A DNA stretch of 64,000 nucleotides from Phaffia rhodozyma (GCA_014706385.1 JACGZH010000002.1:682001-746000); one strand, 5' to 3'; numbered from the stretch's first letter, positions 1 to 12,791 are shown. Numbers and translations are program-made. The notes: generated by a model from the letters alone, not told the origin.

Positions 1-908
1 TAGGCGCTGCCGAGTTTGGTGTTGATGTCGATGCTGTTATAGATTGTTGCAATGTCTGTGATGGTGTATTTGATGACGATGCTCCTGTCGTCACTATTCC
101 TGGCCCCAGGTCTGCCATGCCTGCGCCTCCGTCAGTATTGTTGACATTCACAAAATCCTCAGCAGAACCAGGAGGTGGTAACGGAGGCGGCATCCAATGA
201 TGCAGCTTGAGTTGATGGGTGATCACAATCGGCTTCTCTCCTGCTTCAGGTACAAACGTCAGTCTGATCTGAAGCGGAAATTCTCCCCATCCTGTTTCTG
301 TTACTTCGTATGGAGGCCTATCTAAATCTGTTTCCAGTTTGTTCGTTCGTATACACATTCTCCAAGGATAAGCACCTTGAATCTAATAAATCCAAAACGA
401 AATAAATAAGTCCAGACGTACTTCGATTAGGTTGAGGAAAACTTTCGTGAAGTTTGAAGGTAACCCTCTTAAACAGATAACTCAAATCATCTGCTCCACC
501 TGGCAAGAAATCGCTATCTTCCGCTCGTTTGGGAGCAGGGACTGACGTGTCAGGTGATGGTGAGGCTGCCGACCGGACAAAGATCGTCCATGTGTGGGTG
601 TCTGCTTGCACAAAGATTCGATGGAAGCACACGCGACAGAGGCAGTGGTAAGGAAGGAGAGAGAAGGGTATAATGACAAGAGCACCTGCTAAGTTGAGAG
701 ACACATACGGTTCTCATCTTTGCATCTTAGGCGTTCTTCGGGTGTCAAGAGTCTGGCGAACGAGCCGTAGACAATTGATCTGTGAACGACAATTCCCTGG
801 TAGAAGCCAGGGAACAACACAAGGCAAAGTAGGATTCAGCGCGATTTAGTTAAAAAGAGACATACAGACAACACGAAAAATGGTGCTTACTCTGACGCGC
901 TCGGACAT
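1..908 (-). CDS. YAF9: YEATS-domain protein, Yaf9/GAS41 (3' end beyond window)
   Basis: Reader of acylated histone H3 tails, shared in known fungi by the SWR1 remodeller and NuA4 acetyltransferase in the nucleus. Exons by eye: 908-891, 796-709, 601-422 and 327 to the left edge. The start ATG gives MSERVR, then [15 protein letters not shown], which resembles the GAS41 start. The YEATS core follows: [10 protein letters not shown], a long insert rich in Ser, Pro and Asp, [34 protein letters not shown], then HQLKLHHW. The frame stays open to base 1, so the C-terminal coiled coil lies outside the window. The insert after TIFVR is longer than I recall for yeast Yaf9. It diverges from DBP6 over 213 bp. 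Family assignment is firm; YAF9 versus another YEATS member rests on the WGEF segment and short N-terminus. Confidence 0.88.
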
Positions 909-1121
909 GTCAAGAACAGTGACGACCAATGATGATTGTATAGATGGATGGATGGTATGTAAGAATGTTGATGCCGGTGAGAAGGTAGTGAGTACTACCT
1001 TTGGGCTTGCTTATTTAGATAAGCAGTCAGGCTCACTTCAGCCTTGGGAATATTTTGAGAAGTCTTCACTCTCAGTTGTTCAACTCTACACACTTCTCAT
1101 CCGATAACATAACACACAACC
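909..1121. promoter_or_regulatory. Short divergent promoter YAF9 / DBP6
   Basis: The 213 bp between the two start codons must hold both promoters and both 5' UTRs. A short open frame here is antisense to the first YAF9 exon and looks noncoding. No strong TATA element is obvious. Confidence 0.55.
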
Positions 1122-3945
1122 ATGGCAATCCCTACGACGACACCAAAGCCGGGATCAAAGCCGAAAACAGAAGCCAAAGCAAGGTACCTCAAGAAAAAGA
1201 AGGAAAAGTCCAAGAAAAGAAAAGCGGCCGCAATCCGAGCGGCTCCGAAGAATAAGCCTGGATCGGCTTCGACACCAATGGCATCAGATGCCGTAGCTGT
1301 AGCTGAAGCCGACGAGGGATCTTCAGATGAGAGCGGTAGTGAAAGTGAAGTTGAGGACAAGAAGGAAGAGCGGTCAAATTGTCATGCTCAGGACATACAA
1401 CAGCAGGTCGAGATCGTCGAGGCTTCTTCACTTCTTGCTCCTTCTTCGGGAATCGACGTAATAGTAGAAGCCAATACAGACGCGAAGGGCACGTCGAATG
1501 AGAAAGGACAGAAGGTAAAGAAGGAGAAGAAAGAAAAGAAGGAGAAGAAGGAGAGAGGGAAAAGAAAACGCGAAGAAGAGGATAAGAGCGTGGAGTCATC
1601 TGTTCTACCTCCTGACGGAAGCGCAGACGGAAAGAAGAAGAAGAAGAAGAAGGAGAATCCTGTTGGAGACAACGGTTTGACATCACTCTCAATAACCTCT
1701 CGACCCTCGATATCTTCTTCCGATCTCTCCGACTCCGACTCTGAATCTGACTCGGACGCGTCTATGCATTCATCAGAATCTCGGCAATCTAGACAAGATA
1801 CTCCTGAGCTTCCTTCACTCACTCCCTTCCCTCTGTCGGCCCCTCTGATTCCCGAACCTACACCTTCTCTGTTGCATCCCCTCACCCTTCCCGCTGCGCT
1901 TCAAACCGCTCGTCTCATCCCTTCCACTCACACTTTGCCTCTGTATACTGCGTCCACCTCTCTCCCACCATCCGAGTCACCAGCAGAACATACTACTTCT
2001 CCATCGCCAAGAATCAACCTATCTCAGCGAACGGTGCTTCGCTTGAAGGAAATGGGGGTCGAAAACTTTTTTGCCGTTCAAACTGCTGTTTTTCCCTTCT
2101 TATTACCTCCAACCTTCGGAGGAGAGACTGGAACAGGTAGAGGTAGCCTTCAAGGACTTTATCCGGGAAGAAAAGGGAGCAGAGATATCTGTGTCAGCGC
2201 GCCAACAGGAAGCGGAAAGACGTTGAGCTATGTCGTTCCAGTGGTTGAAGTTTTATCGAGTCGAATTGTTACCAGATTGAGAGCGCTCGTGATCCTGCCG
2301 ACCAGAGATCTCGTGTCCCAAGGAAGAGAGGCATTTGAGGCGCTGGCCAAAGGAACCGGTCTCAAGGTACGGATGTGCTTTCTGTTTGTTTTCAACAGAC
2401 CCTCAGCCTGTATATCTTTTCTCAAAAATTTTCCAACCATTTGTTCATGATTTAGATCGCTACCATCACTGGATCTCATTCATTCTCACACGAAAAGTCA
2501 TTACTTATAGATCCAACAACAAAATCTTCTGTGGTCGACATTCTAATCTGTACGCCTGGAAGGCTCATCGACCATCTCGCGCAGACTGAAGGATTCACCT
2601 TGAAAGATCTCCGGTTTTTGATTATCGATGAGGCTGATCGACTCTTGAATCAGTCTTTCAACGACTGGCTTCAGATCGTTCTGGCCAACATCCGAGGCAC
2701 CGTCACTCCTGAATCGTCTGCCGTCTCTGATTCGATAACCGAACCGAGCCTGATGGAGGGCAGCTTTGGCAAAGCAGATCAATCGGTCGAAGATGATATA
2801 TTGTTTCCCATGGGAAGGAAGGCTTGGTTGGCAGCCCAACCTAGGTGGGAAGGTGAAGATATAGGATCTGCCTCTCAGTGTCAGAAGCTGTTATTCTCTG
2901 CTACCCTCACGAGAGATCCTTCAAAGATCGCAGCCTTGAAGCTGAACGATCCTCAGTACTTCATCGTCCAGGATGAAGGAGAAAGCAACCCCAAAGAGTT
3001 CGCCGAGGAGTCTTTCAGTTTGCCTGCTACTCTCAAGGTCAGCCTATTTTTTTCCCTAAACATTTGAGTTTAATGTATTCACGAGTTTAACCGTCTCCTC
3101 CTGCGAACAAACCATACAGGAATCATACTTGGTTCTACCCACGCTACTGAAACCACTCCACTTGCTCCATCTACTTCACTCTGATACATTCAAACTTCGC
3201 CGAGCAATCTGTTTCACTAAATCGGTTGATTCTGCCTCTCGACTTGTTCGACTTCTCCAGTTGTTCGAGGAAGAATGGGTAAAAGAACATAAAGGTGAAG
3301 AGGGCGTGGTTGTTAGGGCTTATAGTAGTGATCTTGGTGGAGGAGGTGAAAGAGGAGAGAGAGGAAAAGTCTTGAGCGCGTTTGGAAAGGGCCAGATCGA
3401 TCTGTTCGTTGCTTTTGCTCAAGTGGTGTTTTCTTATAATCCCTTCTTTGTATCCGACTAACATCAAATTGAATTCATTCAATCTTGATCTCAACCTTAC
3501 CATAGTCTGGTCTGTTCCGACCTGATCGCCCGTGGAATTGATATCGCTTCAGTAGAACATGTCATCTCGTACGATGTCCCAGTTGACACTCGAAAGTATA
3601 TTCATCGAGTCGGTCGAACTGCTAGAGCTGGTCGAGAGGGATCTGCTTGGAGTTTAGTCGAGTCTCAAGAGGTCCGTTCGCTTCTATTCTTCATCTCAAT
3701 TGCCTGCTTCTCTTCATGTTTCTCAAATTCAGCCTGTCTATGTCTCATCTTGTATTCTTCGTCTGTTCAAATCTGCCCTTGGGTATACGCAGGCTCGTCA
3801 TTTCAAATCTCTCATGAGATCCTTCAATCACCTGGAAAAACTTCAGAAGCTGAAGGTTGAGGAGAAGGAGCTCGAACCTTTCAAAGAGGCTTACGGTCAT
3901 GCATTAGGAAAGTTGAAGGAATCATATTCCAGGGGAGGTAATTGA
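1122..3945 (+). CDS. DBP6: ATP-dependent RNA helicase Dbp6/DDX51 (60S ribosome biogenesis)
   Basis: Nucleolar DEAD-box helicase for early large-subunit assembly. Five exons: 1122-2366, 2456-3037, 3120-3403, 3506-3671 and 3793-3945, about 809 residues. The first 270 or so are a Lys/Glu/Ser-rich low-complexity tail with a run of seven Lys. Helicase motifs follow in order: [13 protein letters not shown] (Q region), SAPTGSGKT (I), PTRDL (Ia), TPGRLIDHL (Ib), DEAD (II), SAT (III), SDLIARGID (V) and [13 protein letters not shown] (VI). The spacer before motif I and the [15 protein letters not shown] segment match DDX51/Dbp6 rather than DBP2 or eIF4A. Intron 3 must use the donor GTTCGT at 3404 to read DLLVCSD. 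It ends about 210 bp before the convergent aldo-keto reductase stop. Confidence 0.9.
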
Positions 3946-4159
3946 TTCTCATGAGTGTTCTCGAGAATCTTATCAGTCGACGGATGCGAACTTTTATTCG
4001 TCCAAACAAACATCATCTCATTTGGGCGCTGTTGGTTATCAGCTACGTGAGCCACAATACACTTCAAACAGATTCTAACAACTAGCCATACAGGTCCCTG
4101 TACCATAAGCGGAGATACAGAAAGTTATGAAATCCTAGCAAGAAGAAATTCTGATGTGA

Positions 4160-5655
4160 CTACTTCTTGGGTTCATACCAATCATCGAAGCCAAGATCCC
4201 ATCCAAATGCAGGAGTCTAGTCCGATAAATGAAAGCAGAGAAAGCCCGTGATGATGGATTAATGCATTTAGCCTCAAGCCTTCTTACCAGAAACCAAAAA
4301 GAAGACATGAGGCCGAAGACTCACGTTGACTCTTTGCTGCTTCCCCTGCGCGGCCAGTTCGTTCAGCTTTTCCAGTTCCTCCGGCTTCAACTCTATCACT
4401 TGCAAATTATCTTCGATCCTCGACTTTGTCACTGACTTAGGCAGAACGACGATTCCTCTTTGAACCTGATAAGAGATCAGAATTTTCGCAGGTGAGGATG
4501 AATGCGCTTCAGCAATCTCGTTGAGGACAGAGTCTGTCAAGAGTGGGGAGTCTAAAGATTCATTTGAATTGAGTAAATGAGGGGCTCCCGTGACCAGAGC
4601 ATATCATGCATTTCATGTTATATGCAAACAGACTTACTCGTTGATCCTAGAGGAGAATAAGCCTGGACAATGATGCCTTTTGACTTGCAGAACTCCACAA
4701 GATCATGTTGAGGACAATACGGATGGTTCTCCACTTGATTGACAGCAGGGATGACCGTCCACGCCTCTTCCAAGCTGAAAAAACGTTGAGCAGATCACAG
4801 AGTGATATCTTAGACTTTGACATTGAAATATTCGAAGGTTGGATCTCGATAGAAAAAATAGAGACTAACTGTTTGAGGTAGGGAATCGAAAAGTTGCTGA
4901 CTCCAATAGCTTTGACTTTCTTCCCCTCTTTGTAGATTTTCTCGAGTTGGGCCCATGTCTTCTGCTGGTTCCATTCTCGATCTGTTGCTCTACTGCCATC
5001 CGAGTTGAGAGGGATGAGGGCATCAGGTTCGTTCGAGTTGGGAACTAGTCGAACAGGCCAATGAATGAGAAACAAGTCGACACTGAGATATTATATGGTC
5101 GAATCGAAGCTTCAGTACTATAGATGGACTGCCAAACTGAATTATCACTTTGATTAATCAAACCCACTAGTCAACCCCGAGAGCCTGCAAAGACTTATCG
5201 AGACATTCCTCGACTCGGTCTTGGTAGGTGTTCCAAACCTTTGTGGTGATAAAGATTTCATCTCTGGGGATTCCAGAAGCCTTGATACCTTGTCCAACCT
5301 CAGCCTTAAACCCGAGCCCATCACAATCTTACGGTTAGACTCAACGAACTCTGCCTACAGTGGAAGAGATGCAGTATACTGTATATAGATAGGGACAAAC
5401 CTCGTTTCCATAGACGAAAGCGCAATCAAGATGTCTGTAACCTGCGGTGAGAGCATGCTCGACAGCTTTAGCAACCTCGCCTGGAGGAGCTTGCCAGGTT
5501 CCAAGCCCGACAGATGGGATGGATGCTCCAGTGCTTATCAGAAATGGACCGCAAGATGAGGTCAGTTTCCTTGTTTCCTTCTCGTCGACCCTAAATGGTA
5601 TAACGAATCGAGCAAAGACGACTTACTTGAGTTTGAAGGAAGTGGGCAGTGTCAT
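4160..5655 (-). CDS. Aldo-keto reductase, Gcy1/Ypr1-like
   Basis: Cytosolic NADP(H)-dependent reductase of aldehydes, or glycerol-type dehydrogenase; the substrate cannot be told. ATG at 5655 gives [10 protein letters not shown]; the stop at 4160 follows [11 protein letters not shown]. Catalytic tetrad segments are all visible: [10 protein letters not shown] (Asp, Tyr), TTKVWN (Lys) and LFLIHWP (His). [28 protein letters not shown] and the NADP-site segment [13 protein letters not shown] follow. The C-terminal [13 protein letters not shown] resembles the Gcy1/Ypr1 tail. About six introns; one near 5410-5310 must be skipped to the acceptor ending TTTAAG to join YGNE to AEVGQGIK. Expected length is about 320 residues, normal for the family. 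No peroxisomal or mitochondrial signal is seen. Confidence 0.88.
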
Positions 5656-5966
5656 AGTGCGGTTATGGATCGATGCGGTGGAAAGTTGATGATAGCTTGA
5701 GAGGAAAGATGAAGACAGCCGATGGATGTGGTTTTATAATCGCCATTTTTCGTATTTGGCCGTAAAGCGGCAAGCAGCCGGACCGCTTGATCCGGGCCGG
5801 TATATTAGATCATCTTAAGTTTGTCTTTCTTTTCTTTGACTTTCTTCCTCTCTCTTTACGATCAGGCTGAAGAATTGAATACCGTAGCCCAATATTGCAT
5901 GGATGAGGGGATCATTGATAGTCATTTTTTTCTTTTTTTCTTTTTTTCTTCTTTCAGTGAACCTGC
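5656..5966. other. Intergenic: AKR promoter and ICP55 3' flank
   Basis: 311 bp between two genes on the minus strand. It holds the aldo-keto reductase 5' region and the ICP55 3' region. A T-rich tract at about 5926-5955, mostly T runs broken by single C, lies just downstream of the ICP55 stop. No coding signal is seen. Confidence 0.6.
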
Positions 5967-8596
5967 TCATCCGAGAAGTCCTTGACAGGCAGCCTCAACA
6001 TCAGCCACCTCCTTGGGGCAATGTGAAGTCAGGACCAGGGGTCCCTCTGGAGTGATTAATATGTCGTCCTGTAGACACAAAGATGAAACAAAAGTTTCGT
6101 TAGCATGAGGAAATAGTCTTTTGCCTTCCTAAGCATTCCAGAAATATCTCAACAAACCTCCACACGGATACCCAACCCGTGGAAATGCTTGGGGTAACGC
6201 GAATCATACGGGACGTACACCCTGTCGGATTTCACGATAGAGAGATACATGAACAGATTCTATATCAGTTGTTGTACTCGAATGTAGCCCATCAAATAAG
6301 TACGACACCAAAATTTACCCAGGTTCAATGGTCAAAACATGTCCGTTTTGAAGGCTGAACGTCGAACGAAAATTGGGTACAGCGCGATGAGGTATATCAG
6401 TTTCTCATCCAGAAACCTCAAGAGAAAAAAGAAAAACAGGTACGAATGCAGAGAGTAAAACTAACGGAGTAGATTTTGAGGCAAGAGGAGTGTCATGCAG
6501 ATCCATTCCTAGGTAGTGGGATAATCCATGGGGATACTACGAACTCGAAAGAGACAAGCCTGAGTCTATGAAAGTATGAGCGAGACGATAGGAGTGCTTA
6601 CGAGAATGGATGCAGCATGGTCGTGGCTTAAACCAAATCCGATCTGATTCAGTTCTTCTTTCATGAAAGTGACACCTATCGTAAGAAAGCATTTTCCCCA
6701 TAAGCAAGGACGTCAGACTGTGCCAGGATAGTAGAGTGAGGAGAGCAAGAAGAGACTAACTTCTGGTGTGTAAACTGTTCATCGTCCAACCATTATTGAC
6801 CTCACACAGAGCGACACATCGCTTGTTCACTTCAAGTACAGCCTGGTAAAGATCTTTTTGGGCAGGACTGAACTTGCCCGAAACAGGAAATGTTCGGGTG
6901 ATGTCTGAACAATAAGAGTGTAGCTCACAACCTACCATAGAGAATTTGGATGATCAGGATCAAAGCCCTTGGTAGAAAAAGTCATATGAAGGATTAACAA
7001 GAGAATGGCGAAAGGCCTACTTACCGGCGTCGATCAACACCAATTCGCCGTCTTTCATCAAGCAGTCATTGACCGTATAATGAATGACCAAGCCATTTGC
7101 TCCACTCGCCACTACAGGCACATAAGCGGATCGTTCAGACCCTTCAAGCGCGCAAATGTATTCAAAATGTGCTTGAAGATGAGCTTCAGGAAGATCTGGT
7201 CGGGCAAATTTCATGACCTGTGAGTGCGCATTGTCAGGAGGTCAGCCCTTTACATTCACGAACGACAAGTAGAGCCATTTATCGAACCTCAGTATGACCC
7301 TTGCTCGCGATATCACCCGCCTGTTTCATCAAAGCGACTTCTTCTGGGCTCTTTACAAGTCTGAGCGCTTGAACGAGCATGTTGAGTGGCTTGACCTTCC
7401 CAGGTGGAAGCTTAGCAACTTGGCTTTCAATATCGGACGTCGCAGATGAGGATGAAGACAAAAGACCAGATAGGAAGGATCGTTTGGATTTGGAGGGAGG
7501 CAGGTCGATATAAATCGAAGGTGCTGAGTACAGGTGGTCTTGGAGTACAGAGGGCATGGACGATAGTGGATAGGCCTACCAGATCAGTTCAGAAGATAGA
7601 TCAAGCGGAGAAGTTCGTGAGCTTATACTATACTTTTTTCGTTTACCTGACGAAGCAAAGTATAGGAAACAAACCTCGTCCGCTCCGAAAAACTCAACAG
7701 CACCATCCAATCCAGATCTACCTCCTTCCCATAGATCAGATTCGGCCGAGCGCACAGGGACGAACAATGTCATATGATAACCTCTGGGTGAGGCATCCTT
7801 TCCTGATTTTATGAAATTGAAATGAATTGTACATATATACACACATGTGCAAAGTTGGTCGTTCTTTACAGGTCAGTCATTGCTGTCGTCCGATACAAGT
7901 GTAAGAAAGTAGATCAATGAGTTAGGGATGACTAACGAATGATTACGGCGGCCTCCGGTTCATTGAATCCAGTCAAGTAGTTAAAGTCGGTCCCTGGTTG
8001 GGATCATCAAAAATGATGAGTCAATCCAAAGTATAGAGAAACAGCAGCCTAACTGGTCAGACATGGCATACCTTGTCGAAACTTGTAGCTTGATTGTAGT
8101 AGTGGTTGTTTTGTATTGGATTTAAATAAGGAGCCCATCATGGAGGTGATCAGCCAAGCTCACATTGACTTTTAGTCTGATACAATTGCTTACAAGATGT
8201 CTGATAAAACCCGTTGGGTAACCGAGATAGGGTTAGTCTTCACTCTTCAGCGACCTACGAAGAGCAGCGCAGACAAAAAGAAAGTGCTTTCTACTTACTC
8301 TGACTGCAGTAGATAGTTTTTGCTCCCATGGAGACGATAATGGCATCCTGTTCGACTCTTTCCACCAGCTGCTTTCTCCTCTTTTCATACTCGCCCACCG
8401 AAATCCCTGGAGTCAGCTGACCGGGCCGGACGAGGTGTGGGTGTGTCAACGAGAGAGGTTGACCGTACTGAGGCGGCTTGAAAGGAGTACCAGGCGAAGC
8501 AAAGGACCGAGAAAGAGACGGGTTCCGACGAAACAGAGAAATATGATGAGGATGAGGTCGTATGCGGAGAGCGAGTAGGGGAGTTAGAAGTCGCAT
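5967..8596 (-). CDS. ICP55: Mitochondrial Xaa-Pro aminopeptidase (Icp55-like, M24B)
   Basis: Metallopeptidase trimming one residue from the N-terminus of imported mitochondrial proteins after presequence cleavage (N-end stabilisation). ATG at 8596 starts an Arg-rich, acid-free segment with LRIRPHP and LFRRNPSLSRSF, a good presequence. The N-terminal aminopeptidase P domain has LTPGISVGEYEKRRKQL and GYHMTLFVPVRS. Di-metal ligand segments of the pita-bread fold are present: LIDAGCELHSYCSDITRTFP (two Asp), YPHGLSHYLGMDLHD (His) and GHVLTIEPG (Glu). The end reads YPKHFHGLGIRVEDDILITPEGP, usual for this family; the stop is at 5967. At least eight introns. ICP55 is favoured over cytosolic prolidase because of the presequence. 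It diverges from TAN1 over 195 bp. Confidence 0.85.
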
Positions 8597-8791
8597 ATCG
8601 TCTTCTTCGTTGCCGTCGCTATTGCCGTCGCCGTTGCCGATAGATGGAAATGTTGGACAACTGAAAGGTGACGGTCATTTGAGCTCTCTCAGCCTGACAC
8701 GAATTTATCTCAGGCTCAGCCACCTCAATAAGAATCCTCACCTTCTTTGGACATGTAGAACGAACACATATACAGACATATACGGACCATC
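8597..8791. promoter_or_regulatory. Short divergent promoter ICP55 / TAN1
   Basis: 195 bp separate the two start codons. It is rich in CGTCG/TTGCCG triplets near 8600-8640, which could be 5' UTR of either gene. No clear TATA box. Confidence 0.5.
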
Positions 8792-10319
8792 ATGGCGGTT
8801 GATAATAGGCAGAAAAAGAAGAAGCAGTACAGATCTGTATGTGCATAGTATCTTTCGTTTCGGTCGTGTAAAATGATCTTATCCTCTTTTTGATTCCCAC
8901 TTCATTTACCCTCTAGGATGGGACGTATATCGGAGGTACCCAAAACTTGTCTGGACCAGGTGTCTGGGTGACCGGGCTTCGAAGTAAGGAAAGACAGAGC
9001 GTAGCCGAGATGTATCAAGTTCTGGAAAGTGTTCGTATAGTTTCTTCCATTGCTTTCGGACGCCCATTAGAACTGACGGGAGCCCTCGTTATGAATCATA
9101 TCCCTCGTCGGTCGATCTCTTCTGTGTACTTGTTTGGTGGGAGGATGCAGCTAGTAGAAGAACTCTATCCAGGGGAACAGGAGAAATACAGAATCTTTAG
9201 AGAATCTTTTTGGGCCGATGAAGAAAAAGCTCGCTTAGCTGCTACTGCCGCTGAGGAGGGTGACGATTTTGAAGACGAATTGGCAAAGGAACTGGCAGAG
9301 TTGAAGTTGGAGAGAAGTTCAAAAACAAAGAAGAAGGCTAGTCTGATTGGTGAGTCTCGTAAAACCTTTAGAGTCAAGCCGCGTGAGAATATTTTTGCAA
9401 CACCTGACGCCGACTTGCATTGTTGGATTGTTTTGTATTGACTAAAGTGAATAAGCATACCGATATTGATTGCAGCATGTCCTCTTCCTACGCATTCACA
9501 CACTACTTGGTCCTAACTTATTATTAACTTGATTTACCTTCTTGCATCCTCTCGTGTACGGACACTAGTCATGTTCTTTTCGCTTCACCCACCGATCGAT
9601 CCACTGCATCTTGTTCTTCACTACGCCAATCAGATCTTGCGCACCGGTGTCTCTCAGACCCGAACGATCCAGCGCATCACGCCAGTGAGCTATTCGTGTC
9701 GAGCTGAGCTGGATGAAGTCATCAAGCTGGTAAAGGAAAAAGTTTATCCTGGTGTTTTCGAGACGCAGGAGAACCTGAGAGTATGTTTAGCCTGTTTTTT
9801 TGTTCTTTCTCTAATGATGTCTCACTCTCCGTTTTCATGTTCTTTCGGGCTAATCTTGTGAGTCTCATTCGTAAATCTTCACATACGGAATAGTTCCGAA
9901 TCGATCATCATTCAGTGCAAAATCAGACGCTTGAAAAAGCGACGTTACTAAAAGGAATGGCAGAGGCTGTTCCTGCCGATAGAGGACATATTGTCGACCT
10001 GAGTGAAAACGCTCAATGGATCGTTCTCGTTCGTATTGTCCGGGTCAGTCTTCTTTCCTGCCCTTGATTCTTTGCTCTATCCCTGTGAGAGGAACTCCAA
10101 GCCCACAAGTCTGACCGGATGAAAATCTTGATGGAATTACAGAACACGGTATCCATTGGTTTGATTCCCTCTGCTGAATTCATCCGATTCAAGAAGTTCA
10201 ACGTACCTTCCATCGTCGCTGCGGCGGGTCTTGCAAAAGATGAAGCAGGTGAAGGATTAAGAAGCGGAAGAGTTGCTGCTTCTTCTGGTATCAAGATGGT
10301 TGAGGGCGAGAATATATGA
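8792..10319 (+). CDS. TAN1: THUMP-domain protein Tan1/THUMPD1 (tRNA ac4C cofactor)
   Basis: tRNA-binding adaptor that helps the Kre33/NAT10 acetyltransferase form N4-acetylcytidine in tRNA Ser and Leu. Exon 1 (8792-8836) encodes a Lys-rich start, MAVDNRQKKKKQYRS; exon 2 begins at 8917 with DGTYIGG. A GTTCGT donor at 9031 joins MYQVLES to LVEELYPGEQ. The THUMP core is clear: FFSLHPPIDPLHLVLHY, RTIQRITPVSYSC and HIVDLSENAQWIVLV. The C-terminal block SIGLIPSAEFIRFKKFNV is typical of the family. The junction near 9350-9570 is uncertain: HTDIDC around 9457-9475 resembles the family but I could not phase it cleanly, so one small exon may be mis-set. Stop at 10319. Confidence 0.82.
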
Positions 10320-10514
10320 GGGGTTGTGCTGTTCTCATTAGCAACGACTGATCAAAGTCAACATGAATGACAATACACATCAAGGCACAAAGAATTCTGA
10401 AGAACTTATGCGCATATATACAAGAACAAAAACCTACAAAATTGTAACAAAAGGAGGTAATGAGAAAGGCAATCCAAGAAGGTGAGATGCACCGTTCAAA
10501 TTAACGGAACAACC

Positions 10515-12791
10515 TTATAGCTTTGACTCCTTCTTTGTATCTTTCAACCAGGCAAACTCCAACTTTCCACCTTTCCCAGGATCCATCACTACGTTGACGA
10601 CTGACACCGTGTTTTCTTCCTTCATAGCTTCCTTGACAGCTGTAGCAAGTTCGTCGGGAGTACGAACAAGAAAACCTTTACCGCCGCAGGCTTCAGATAT
10701 CAAATCATATCGGACCCCGGGGAGGAGCGCTGTAGGAGGGAGAGACGAGAGAGGCGTTGAAGTATAGGCCGACGTGGAAAGTCCATGGTAGACCTGGAGA
10801 TGACCAAATTCGGTCAAAAGAACCATTGCATTAGGTCGAATTCCTTAAGTTTTTTTTCGATCCAAAAGTCGAATCAAATTCAACAACATACCCCACTGTT
10901 GTTCATCACGATCACCAAGATTCCTAGTTTGTTCCTTGCCGCGGTCTCAACTTCCATCGCTGAGAACCCAAACGCACTATCTCCCACCACAGCCACCACT
11001 TTCCGTTCGGTTGTGGTTTCACCTTCAAGTTTCACCCGTTCCTTTTCATAAATCGCAGCAGCAATCGCGAAACCCATGCCGACGCCCATCGTGGCTGTTG
11101 AACCAGAATCCAACCTCGACCTGGGGTTCTCGACAGGGAAGAAACTTCGACCAATATCCAACGTGTTGGCACCCTCTGCAACAAAGATGTGATCTTTCGG
11201 CAGAAGCGGAAAGATAATTCCAAACGCCTGATGATACTTCATTAATGAGGGCTGGCTCTTACGGTCGATGATGGTTTTTTCGTTGGTCTTGTGAGCGTTG
11301 ACAGACATCGAGGATCGAAGAGTTTTTCCCCAGTCTTCCTGATGAGTTAAATCGGGTTTCCTATTCCTGCTTCGAAGTTCTTCGGATAGTTGCTCGACAA
11401 CGGTACGGACATCAGCTACAACGCCAACTTCAGCCCGTTGGTTATCGTCAATTGCATCTGGACAAATGTCAACCCTAAGCCATTTGACTTGGCCAGCGGA
11501 AGCCCACTTGGGAGATTGACCATAGTGAAGAATCCAGTTAAGTCGAGCACCAAGAACGAGTACTACATCGGCGCCCTTGAGGGCAGCAGAACGAGCAGAA
11601 GCGATACACAACGGATGATCGTCAGGAAGATGTCCCTTCCCCATAGGTGTCGGCAAGAATGGAATAGGTAGAACGGAGAGAAGGTCGAGGAGAGCTAGCT
11701 CAGATCGAGAGAATTGGGCTCCTTTTCCGATGACAATCAGGGGTCGCTTGGCTGATATCAGAAGGTCAACCATCCGCCGAATAGCACCCTTTGGCGCAGG
11801 TGGTCTTGGAAAATCATCAATGATCGGTCTCCATTCGACGTCCTTCTCCAACACAGATCCTTGAATATAGTCTCCGGGAAGATCGATGTAAGTTGGCCCC
11901 GGTCGACCATAAAGAGCTGATCGGAAGGCCTGCTCGACAAATACGGGTGTTCGTGAGATTGATACTGGTCGAGCCGCAAATCTGTCAGCATGTCCATCGA
12001 AAAATTTCATCAGTAAATGCTCACATGGCAATCAAGGAAGTCAGGCACAAGGAGTGGATACGAACTTGACGTCCTTCCTTAAAAACGCTACCTGATCGAG
12101 CTCTTGAAAAGCGCCCATGCTTTGCTGGAAAGACTCAGACGCACCGGCGAGAACGACTAGAGGGAATGAGTTGGATAAAGCATGATGGATACCAGGCATA
12201 GCTTTTGGTTATGATAGGATAACAAACAAGGTGCGGCGTCAGCTTCTCTGTTTAAATCTTGCAAGCTTTCATAAAGCTTACCATGAATCACTCCGGGACC
12301 TCCTACGACGAGAAGCACGCCCGGTCTTCCCGTCAAGTATCCGTATGCACTGGCGGCCTAGCTCATAGAAACGTGAAGGGGACTGTTCAGTTCTCGGCCT
12401 CATACTAAGAAGCTGAATATCAATGCTCACATAAGACGCCGCTTGCTCGTTTCTAAAAGATATAAATCGGATGCCGATAGCAATACAGGCTTCGGCAACC
12501 TATATAAACCATGGATTACTTTAAGTATCAGTCTTTAAATCAGTCTGAATGTACCATTGAAGAAACGAGAGAGCTTTAATGACCTCGATGACCTATTCTT
12601 TCATAAGAGATGGATCAAACAGGCCAACAAGCACGCAAGAATGGAATATATAATTAGTCCGAGTTGATAATCAAGCCTTTTGGGAAGTGGGAACTGACAG
12701 GAATCCCAACAAGACCAAATATGACTTGAACTCCCTGATCCTTGAGTGACCTTGCGATGATCTGGGAGCCAGAGAGAGTAGCAGTGTCCAT
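10515..12791 (-). CDS. Peroxisomal ThDP lyase, HACL1/Pxp1-like (2-hydroxyacyl-CoA lyase or oxalyl-CoA decarboxylase family)
   Basis: Thiamine-diphosphate enzyme likely cleaving 2-hydroxyacyl-CoA or decarboxylating oxalyl-CoA. ATG at 12791 gives MDTATLSGSQIIARSLKDQG. FRNEQAASYAASAYGYLTG carries the cofactor-activating Glu, and GRPGVLLVVGGPGV follows. The middle domain includes YGRPGPTYIDLPGDY and ISAKRPLIVIGKGA. The cofactor site is GDSAFGFSAMEVETA then MNNSG, joined across an intron to VYHGLS. The last three residues are SKL, a canonical PTS1 peroxisome signal; yeast Pxp1 is likewise peroxisomal. About seven introns, with a main exon near 10880-12000. Which of the two activities it has cannot be decided from motifs I can see. 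Confidence 0.87.

Noticed and set aside
880..1107. Plus-strand open frame between YAF9 and DBP6
   Set aside because: It overlaps the first YAF9 exon in antisense and lies in the shared promoter; no homology.
1388..1885. Antisense open frame opposite the DBP6 N-terminal tail
   Set aside because: It is the reverse of Lys/Glu-rich repeats, giving Phe/Ser runs. Not a plausible protein.
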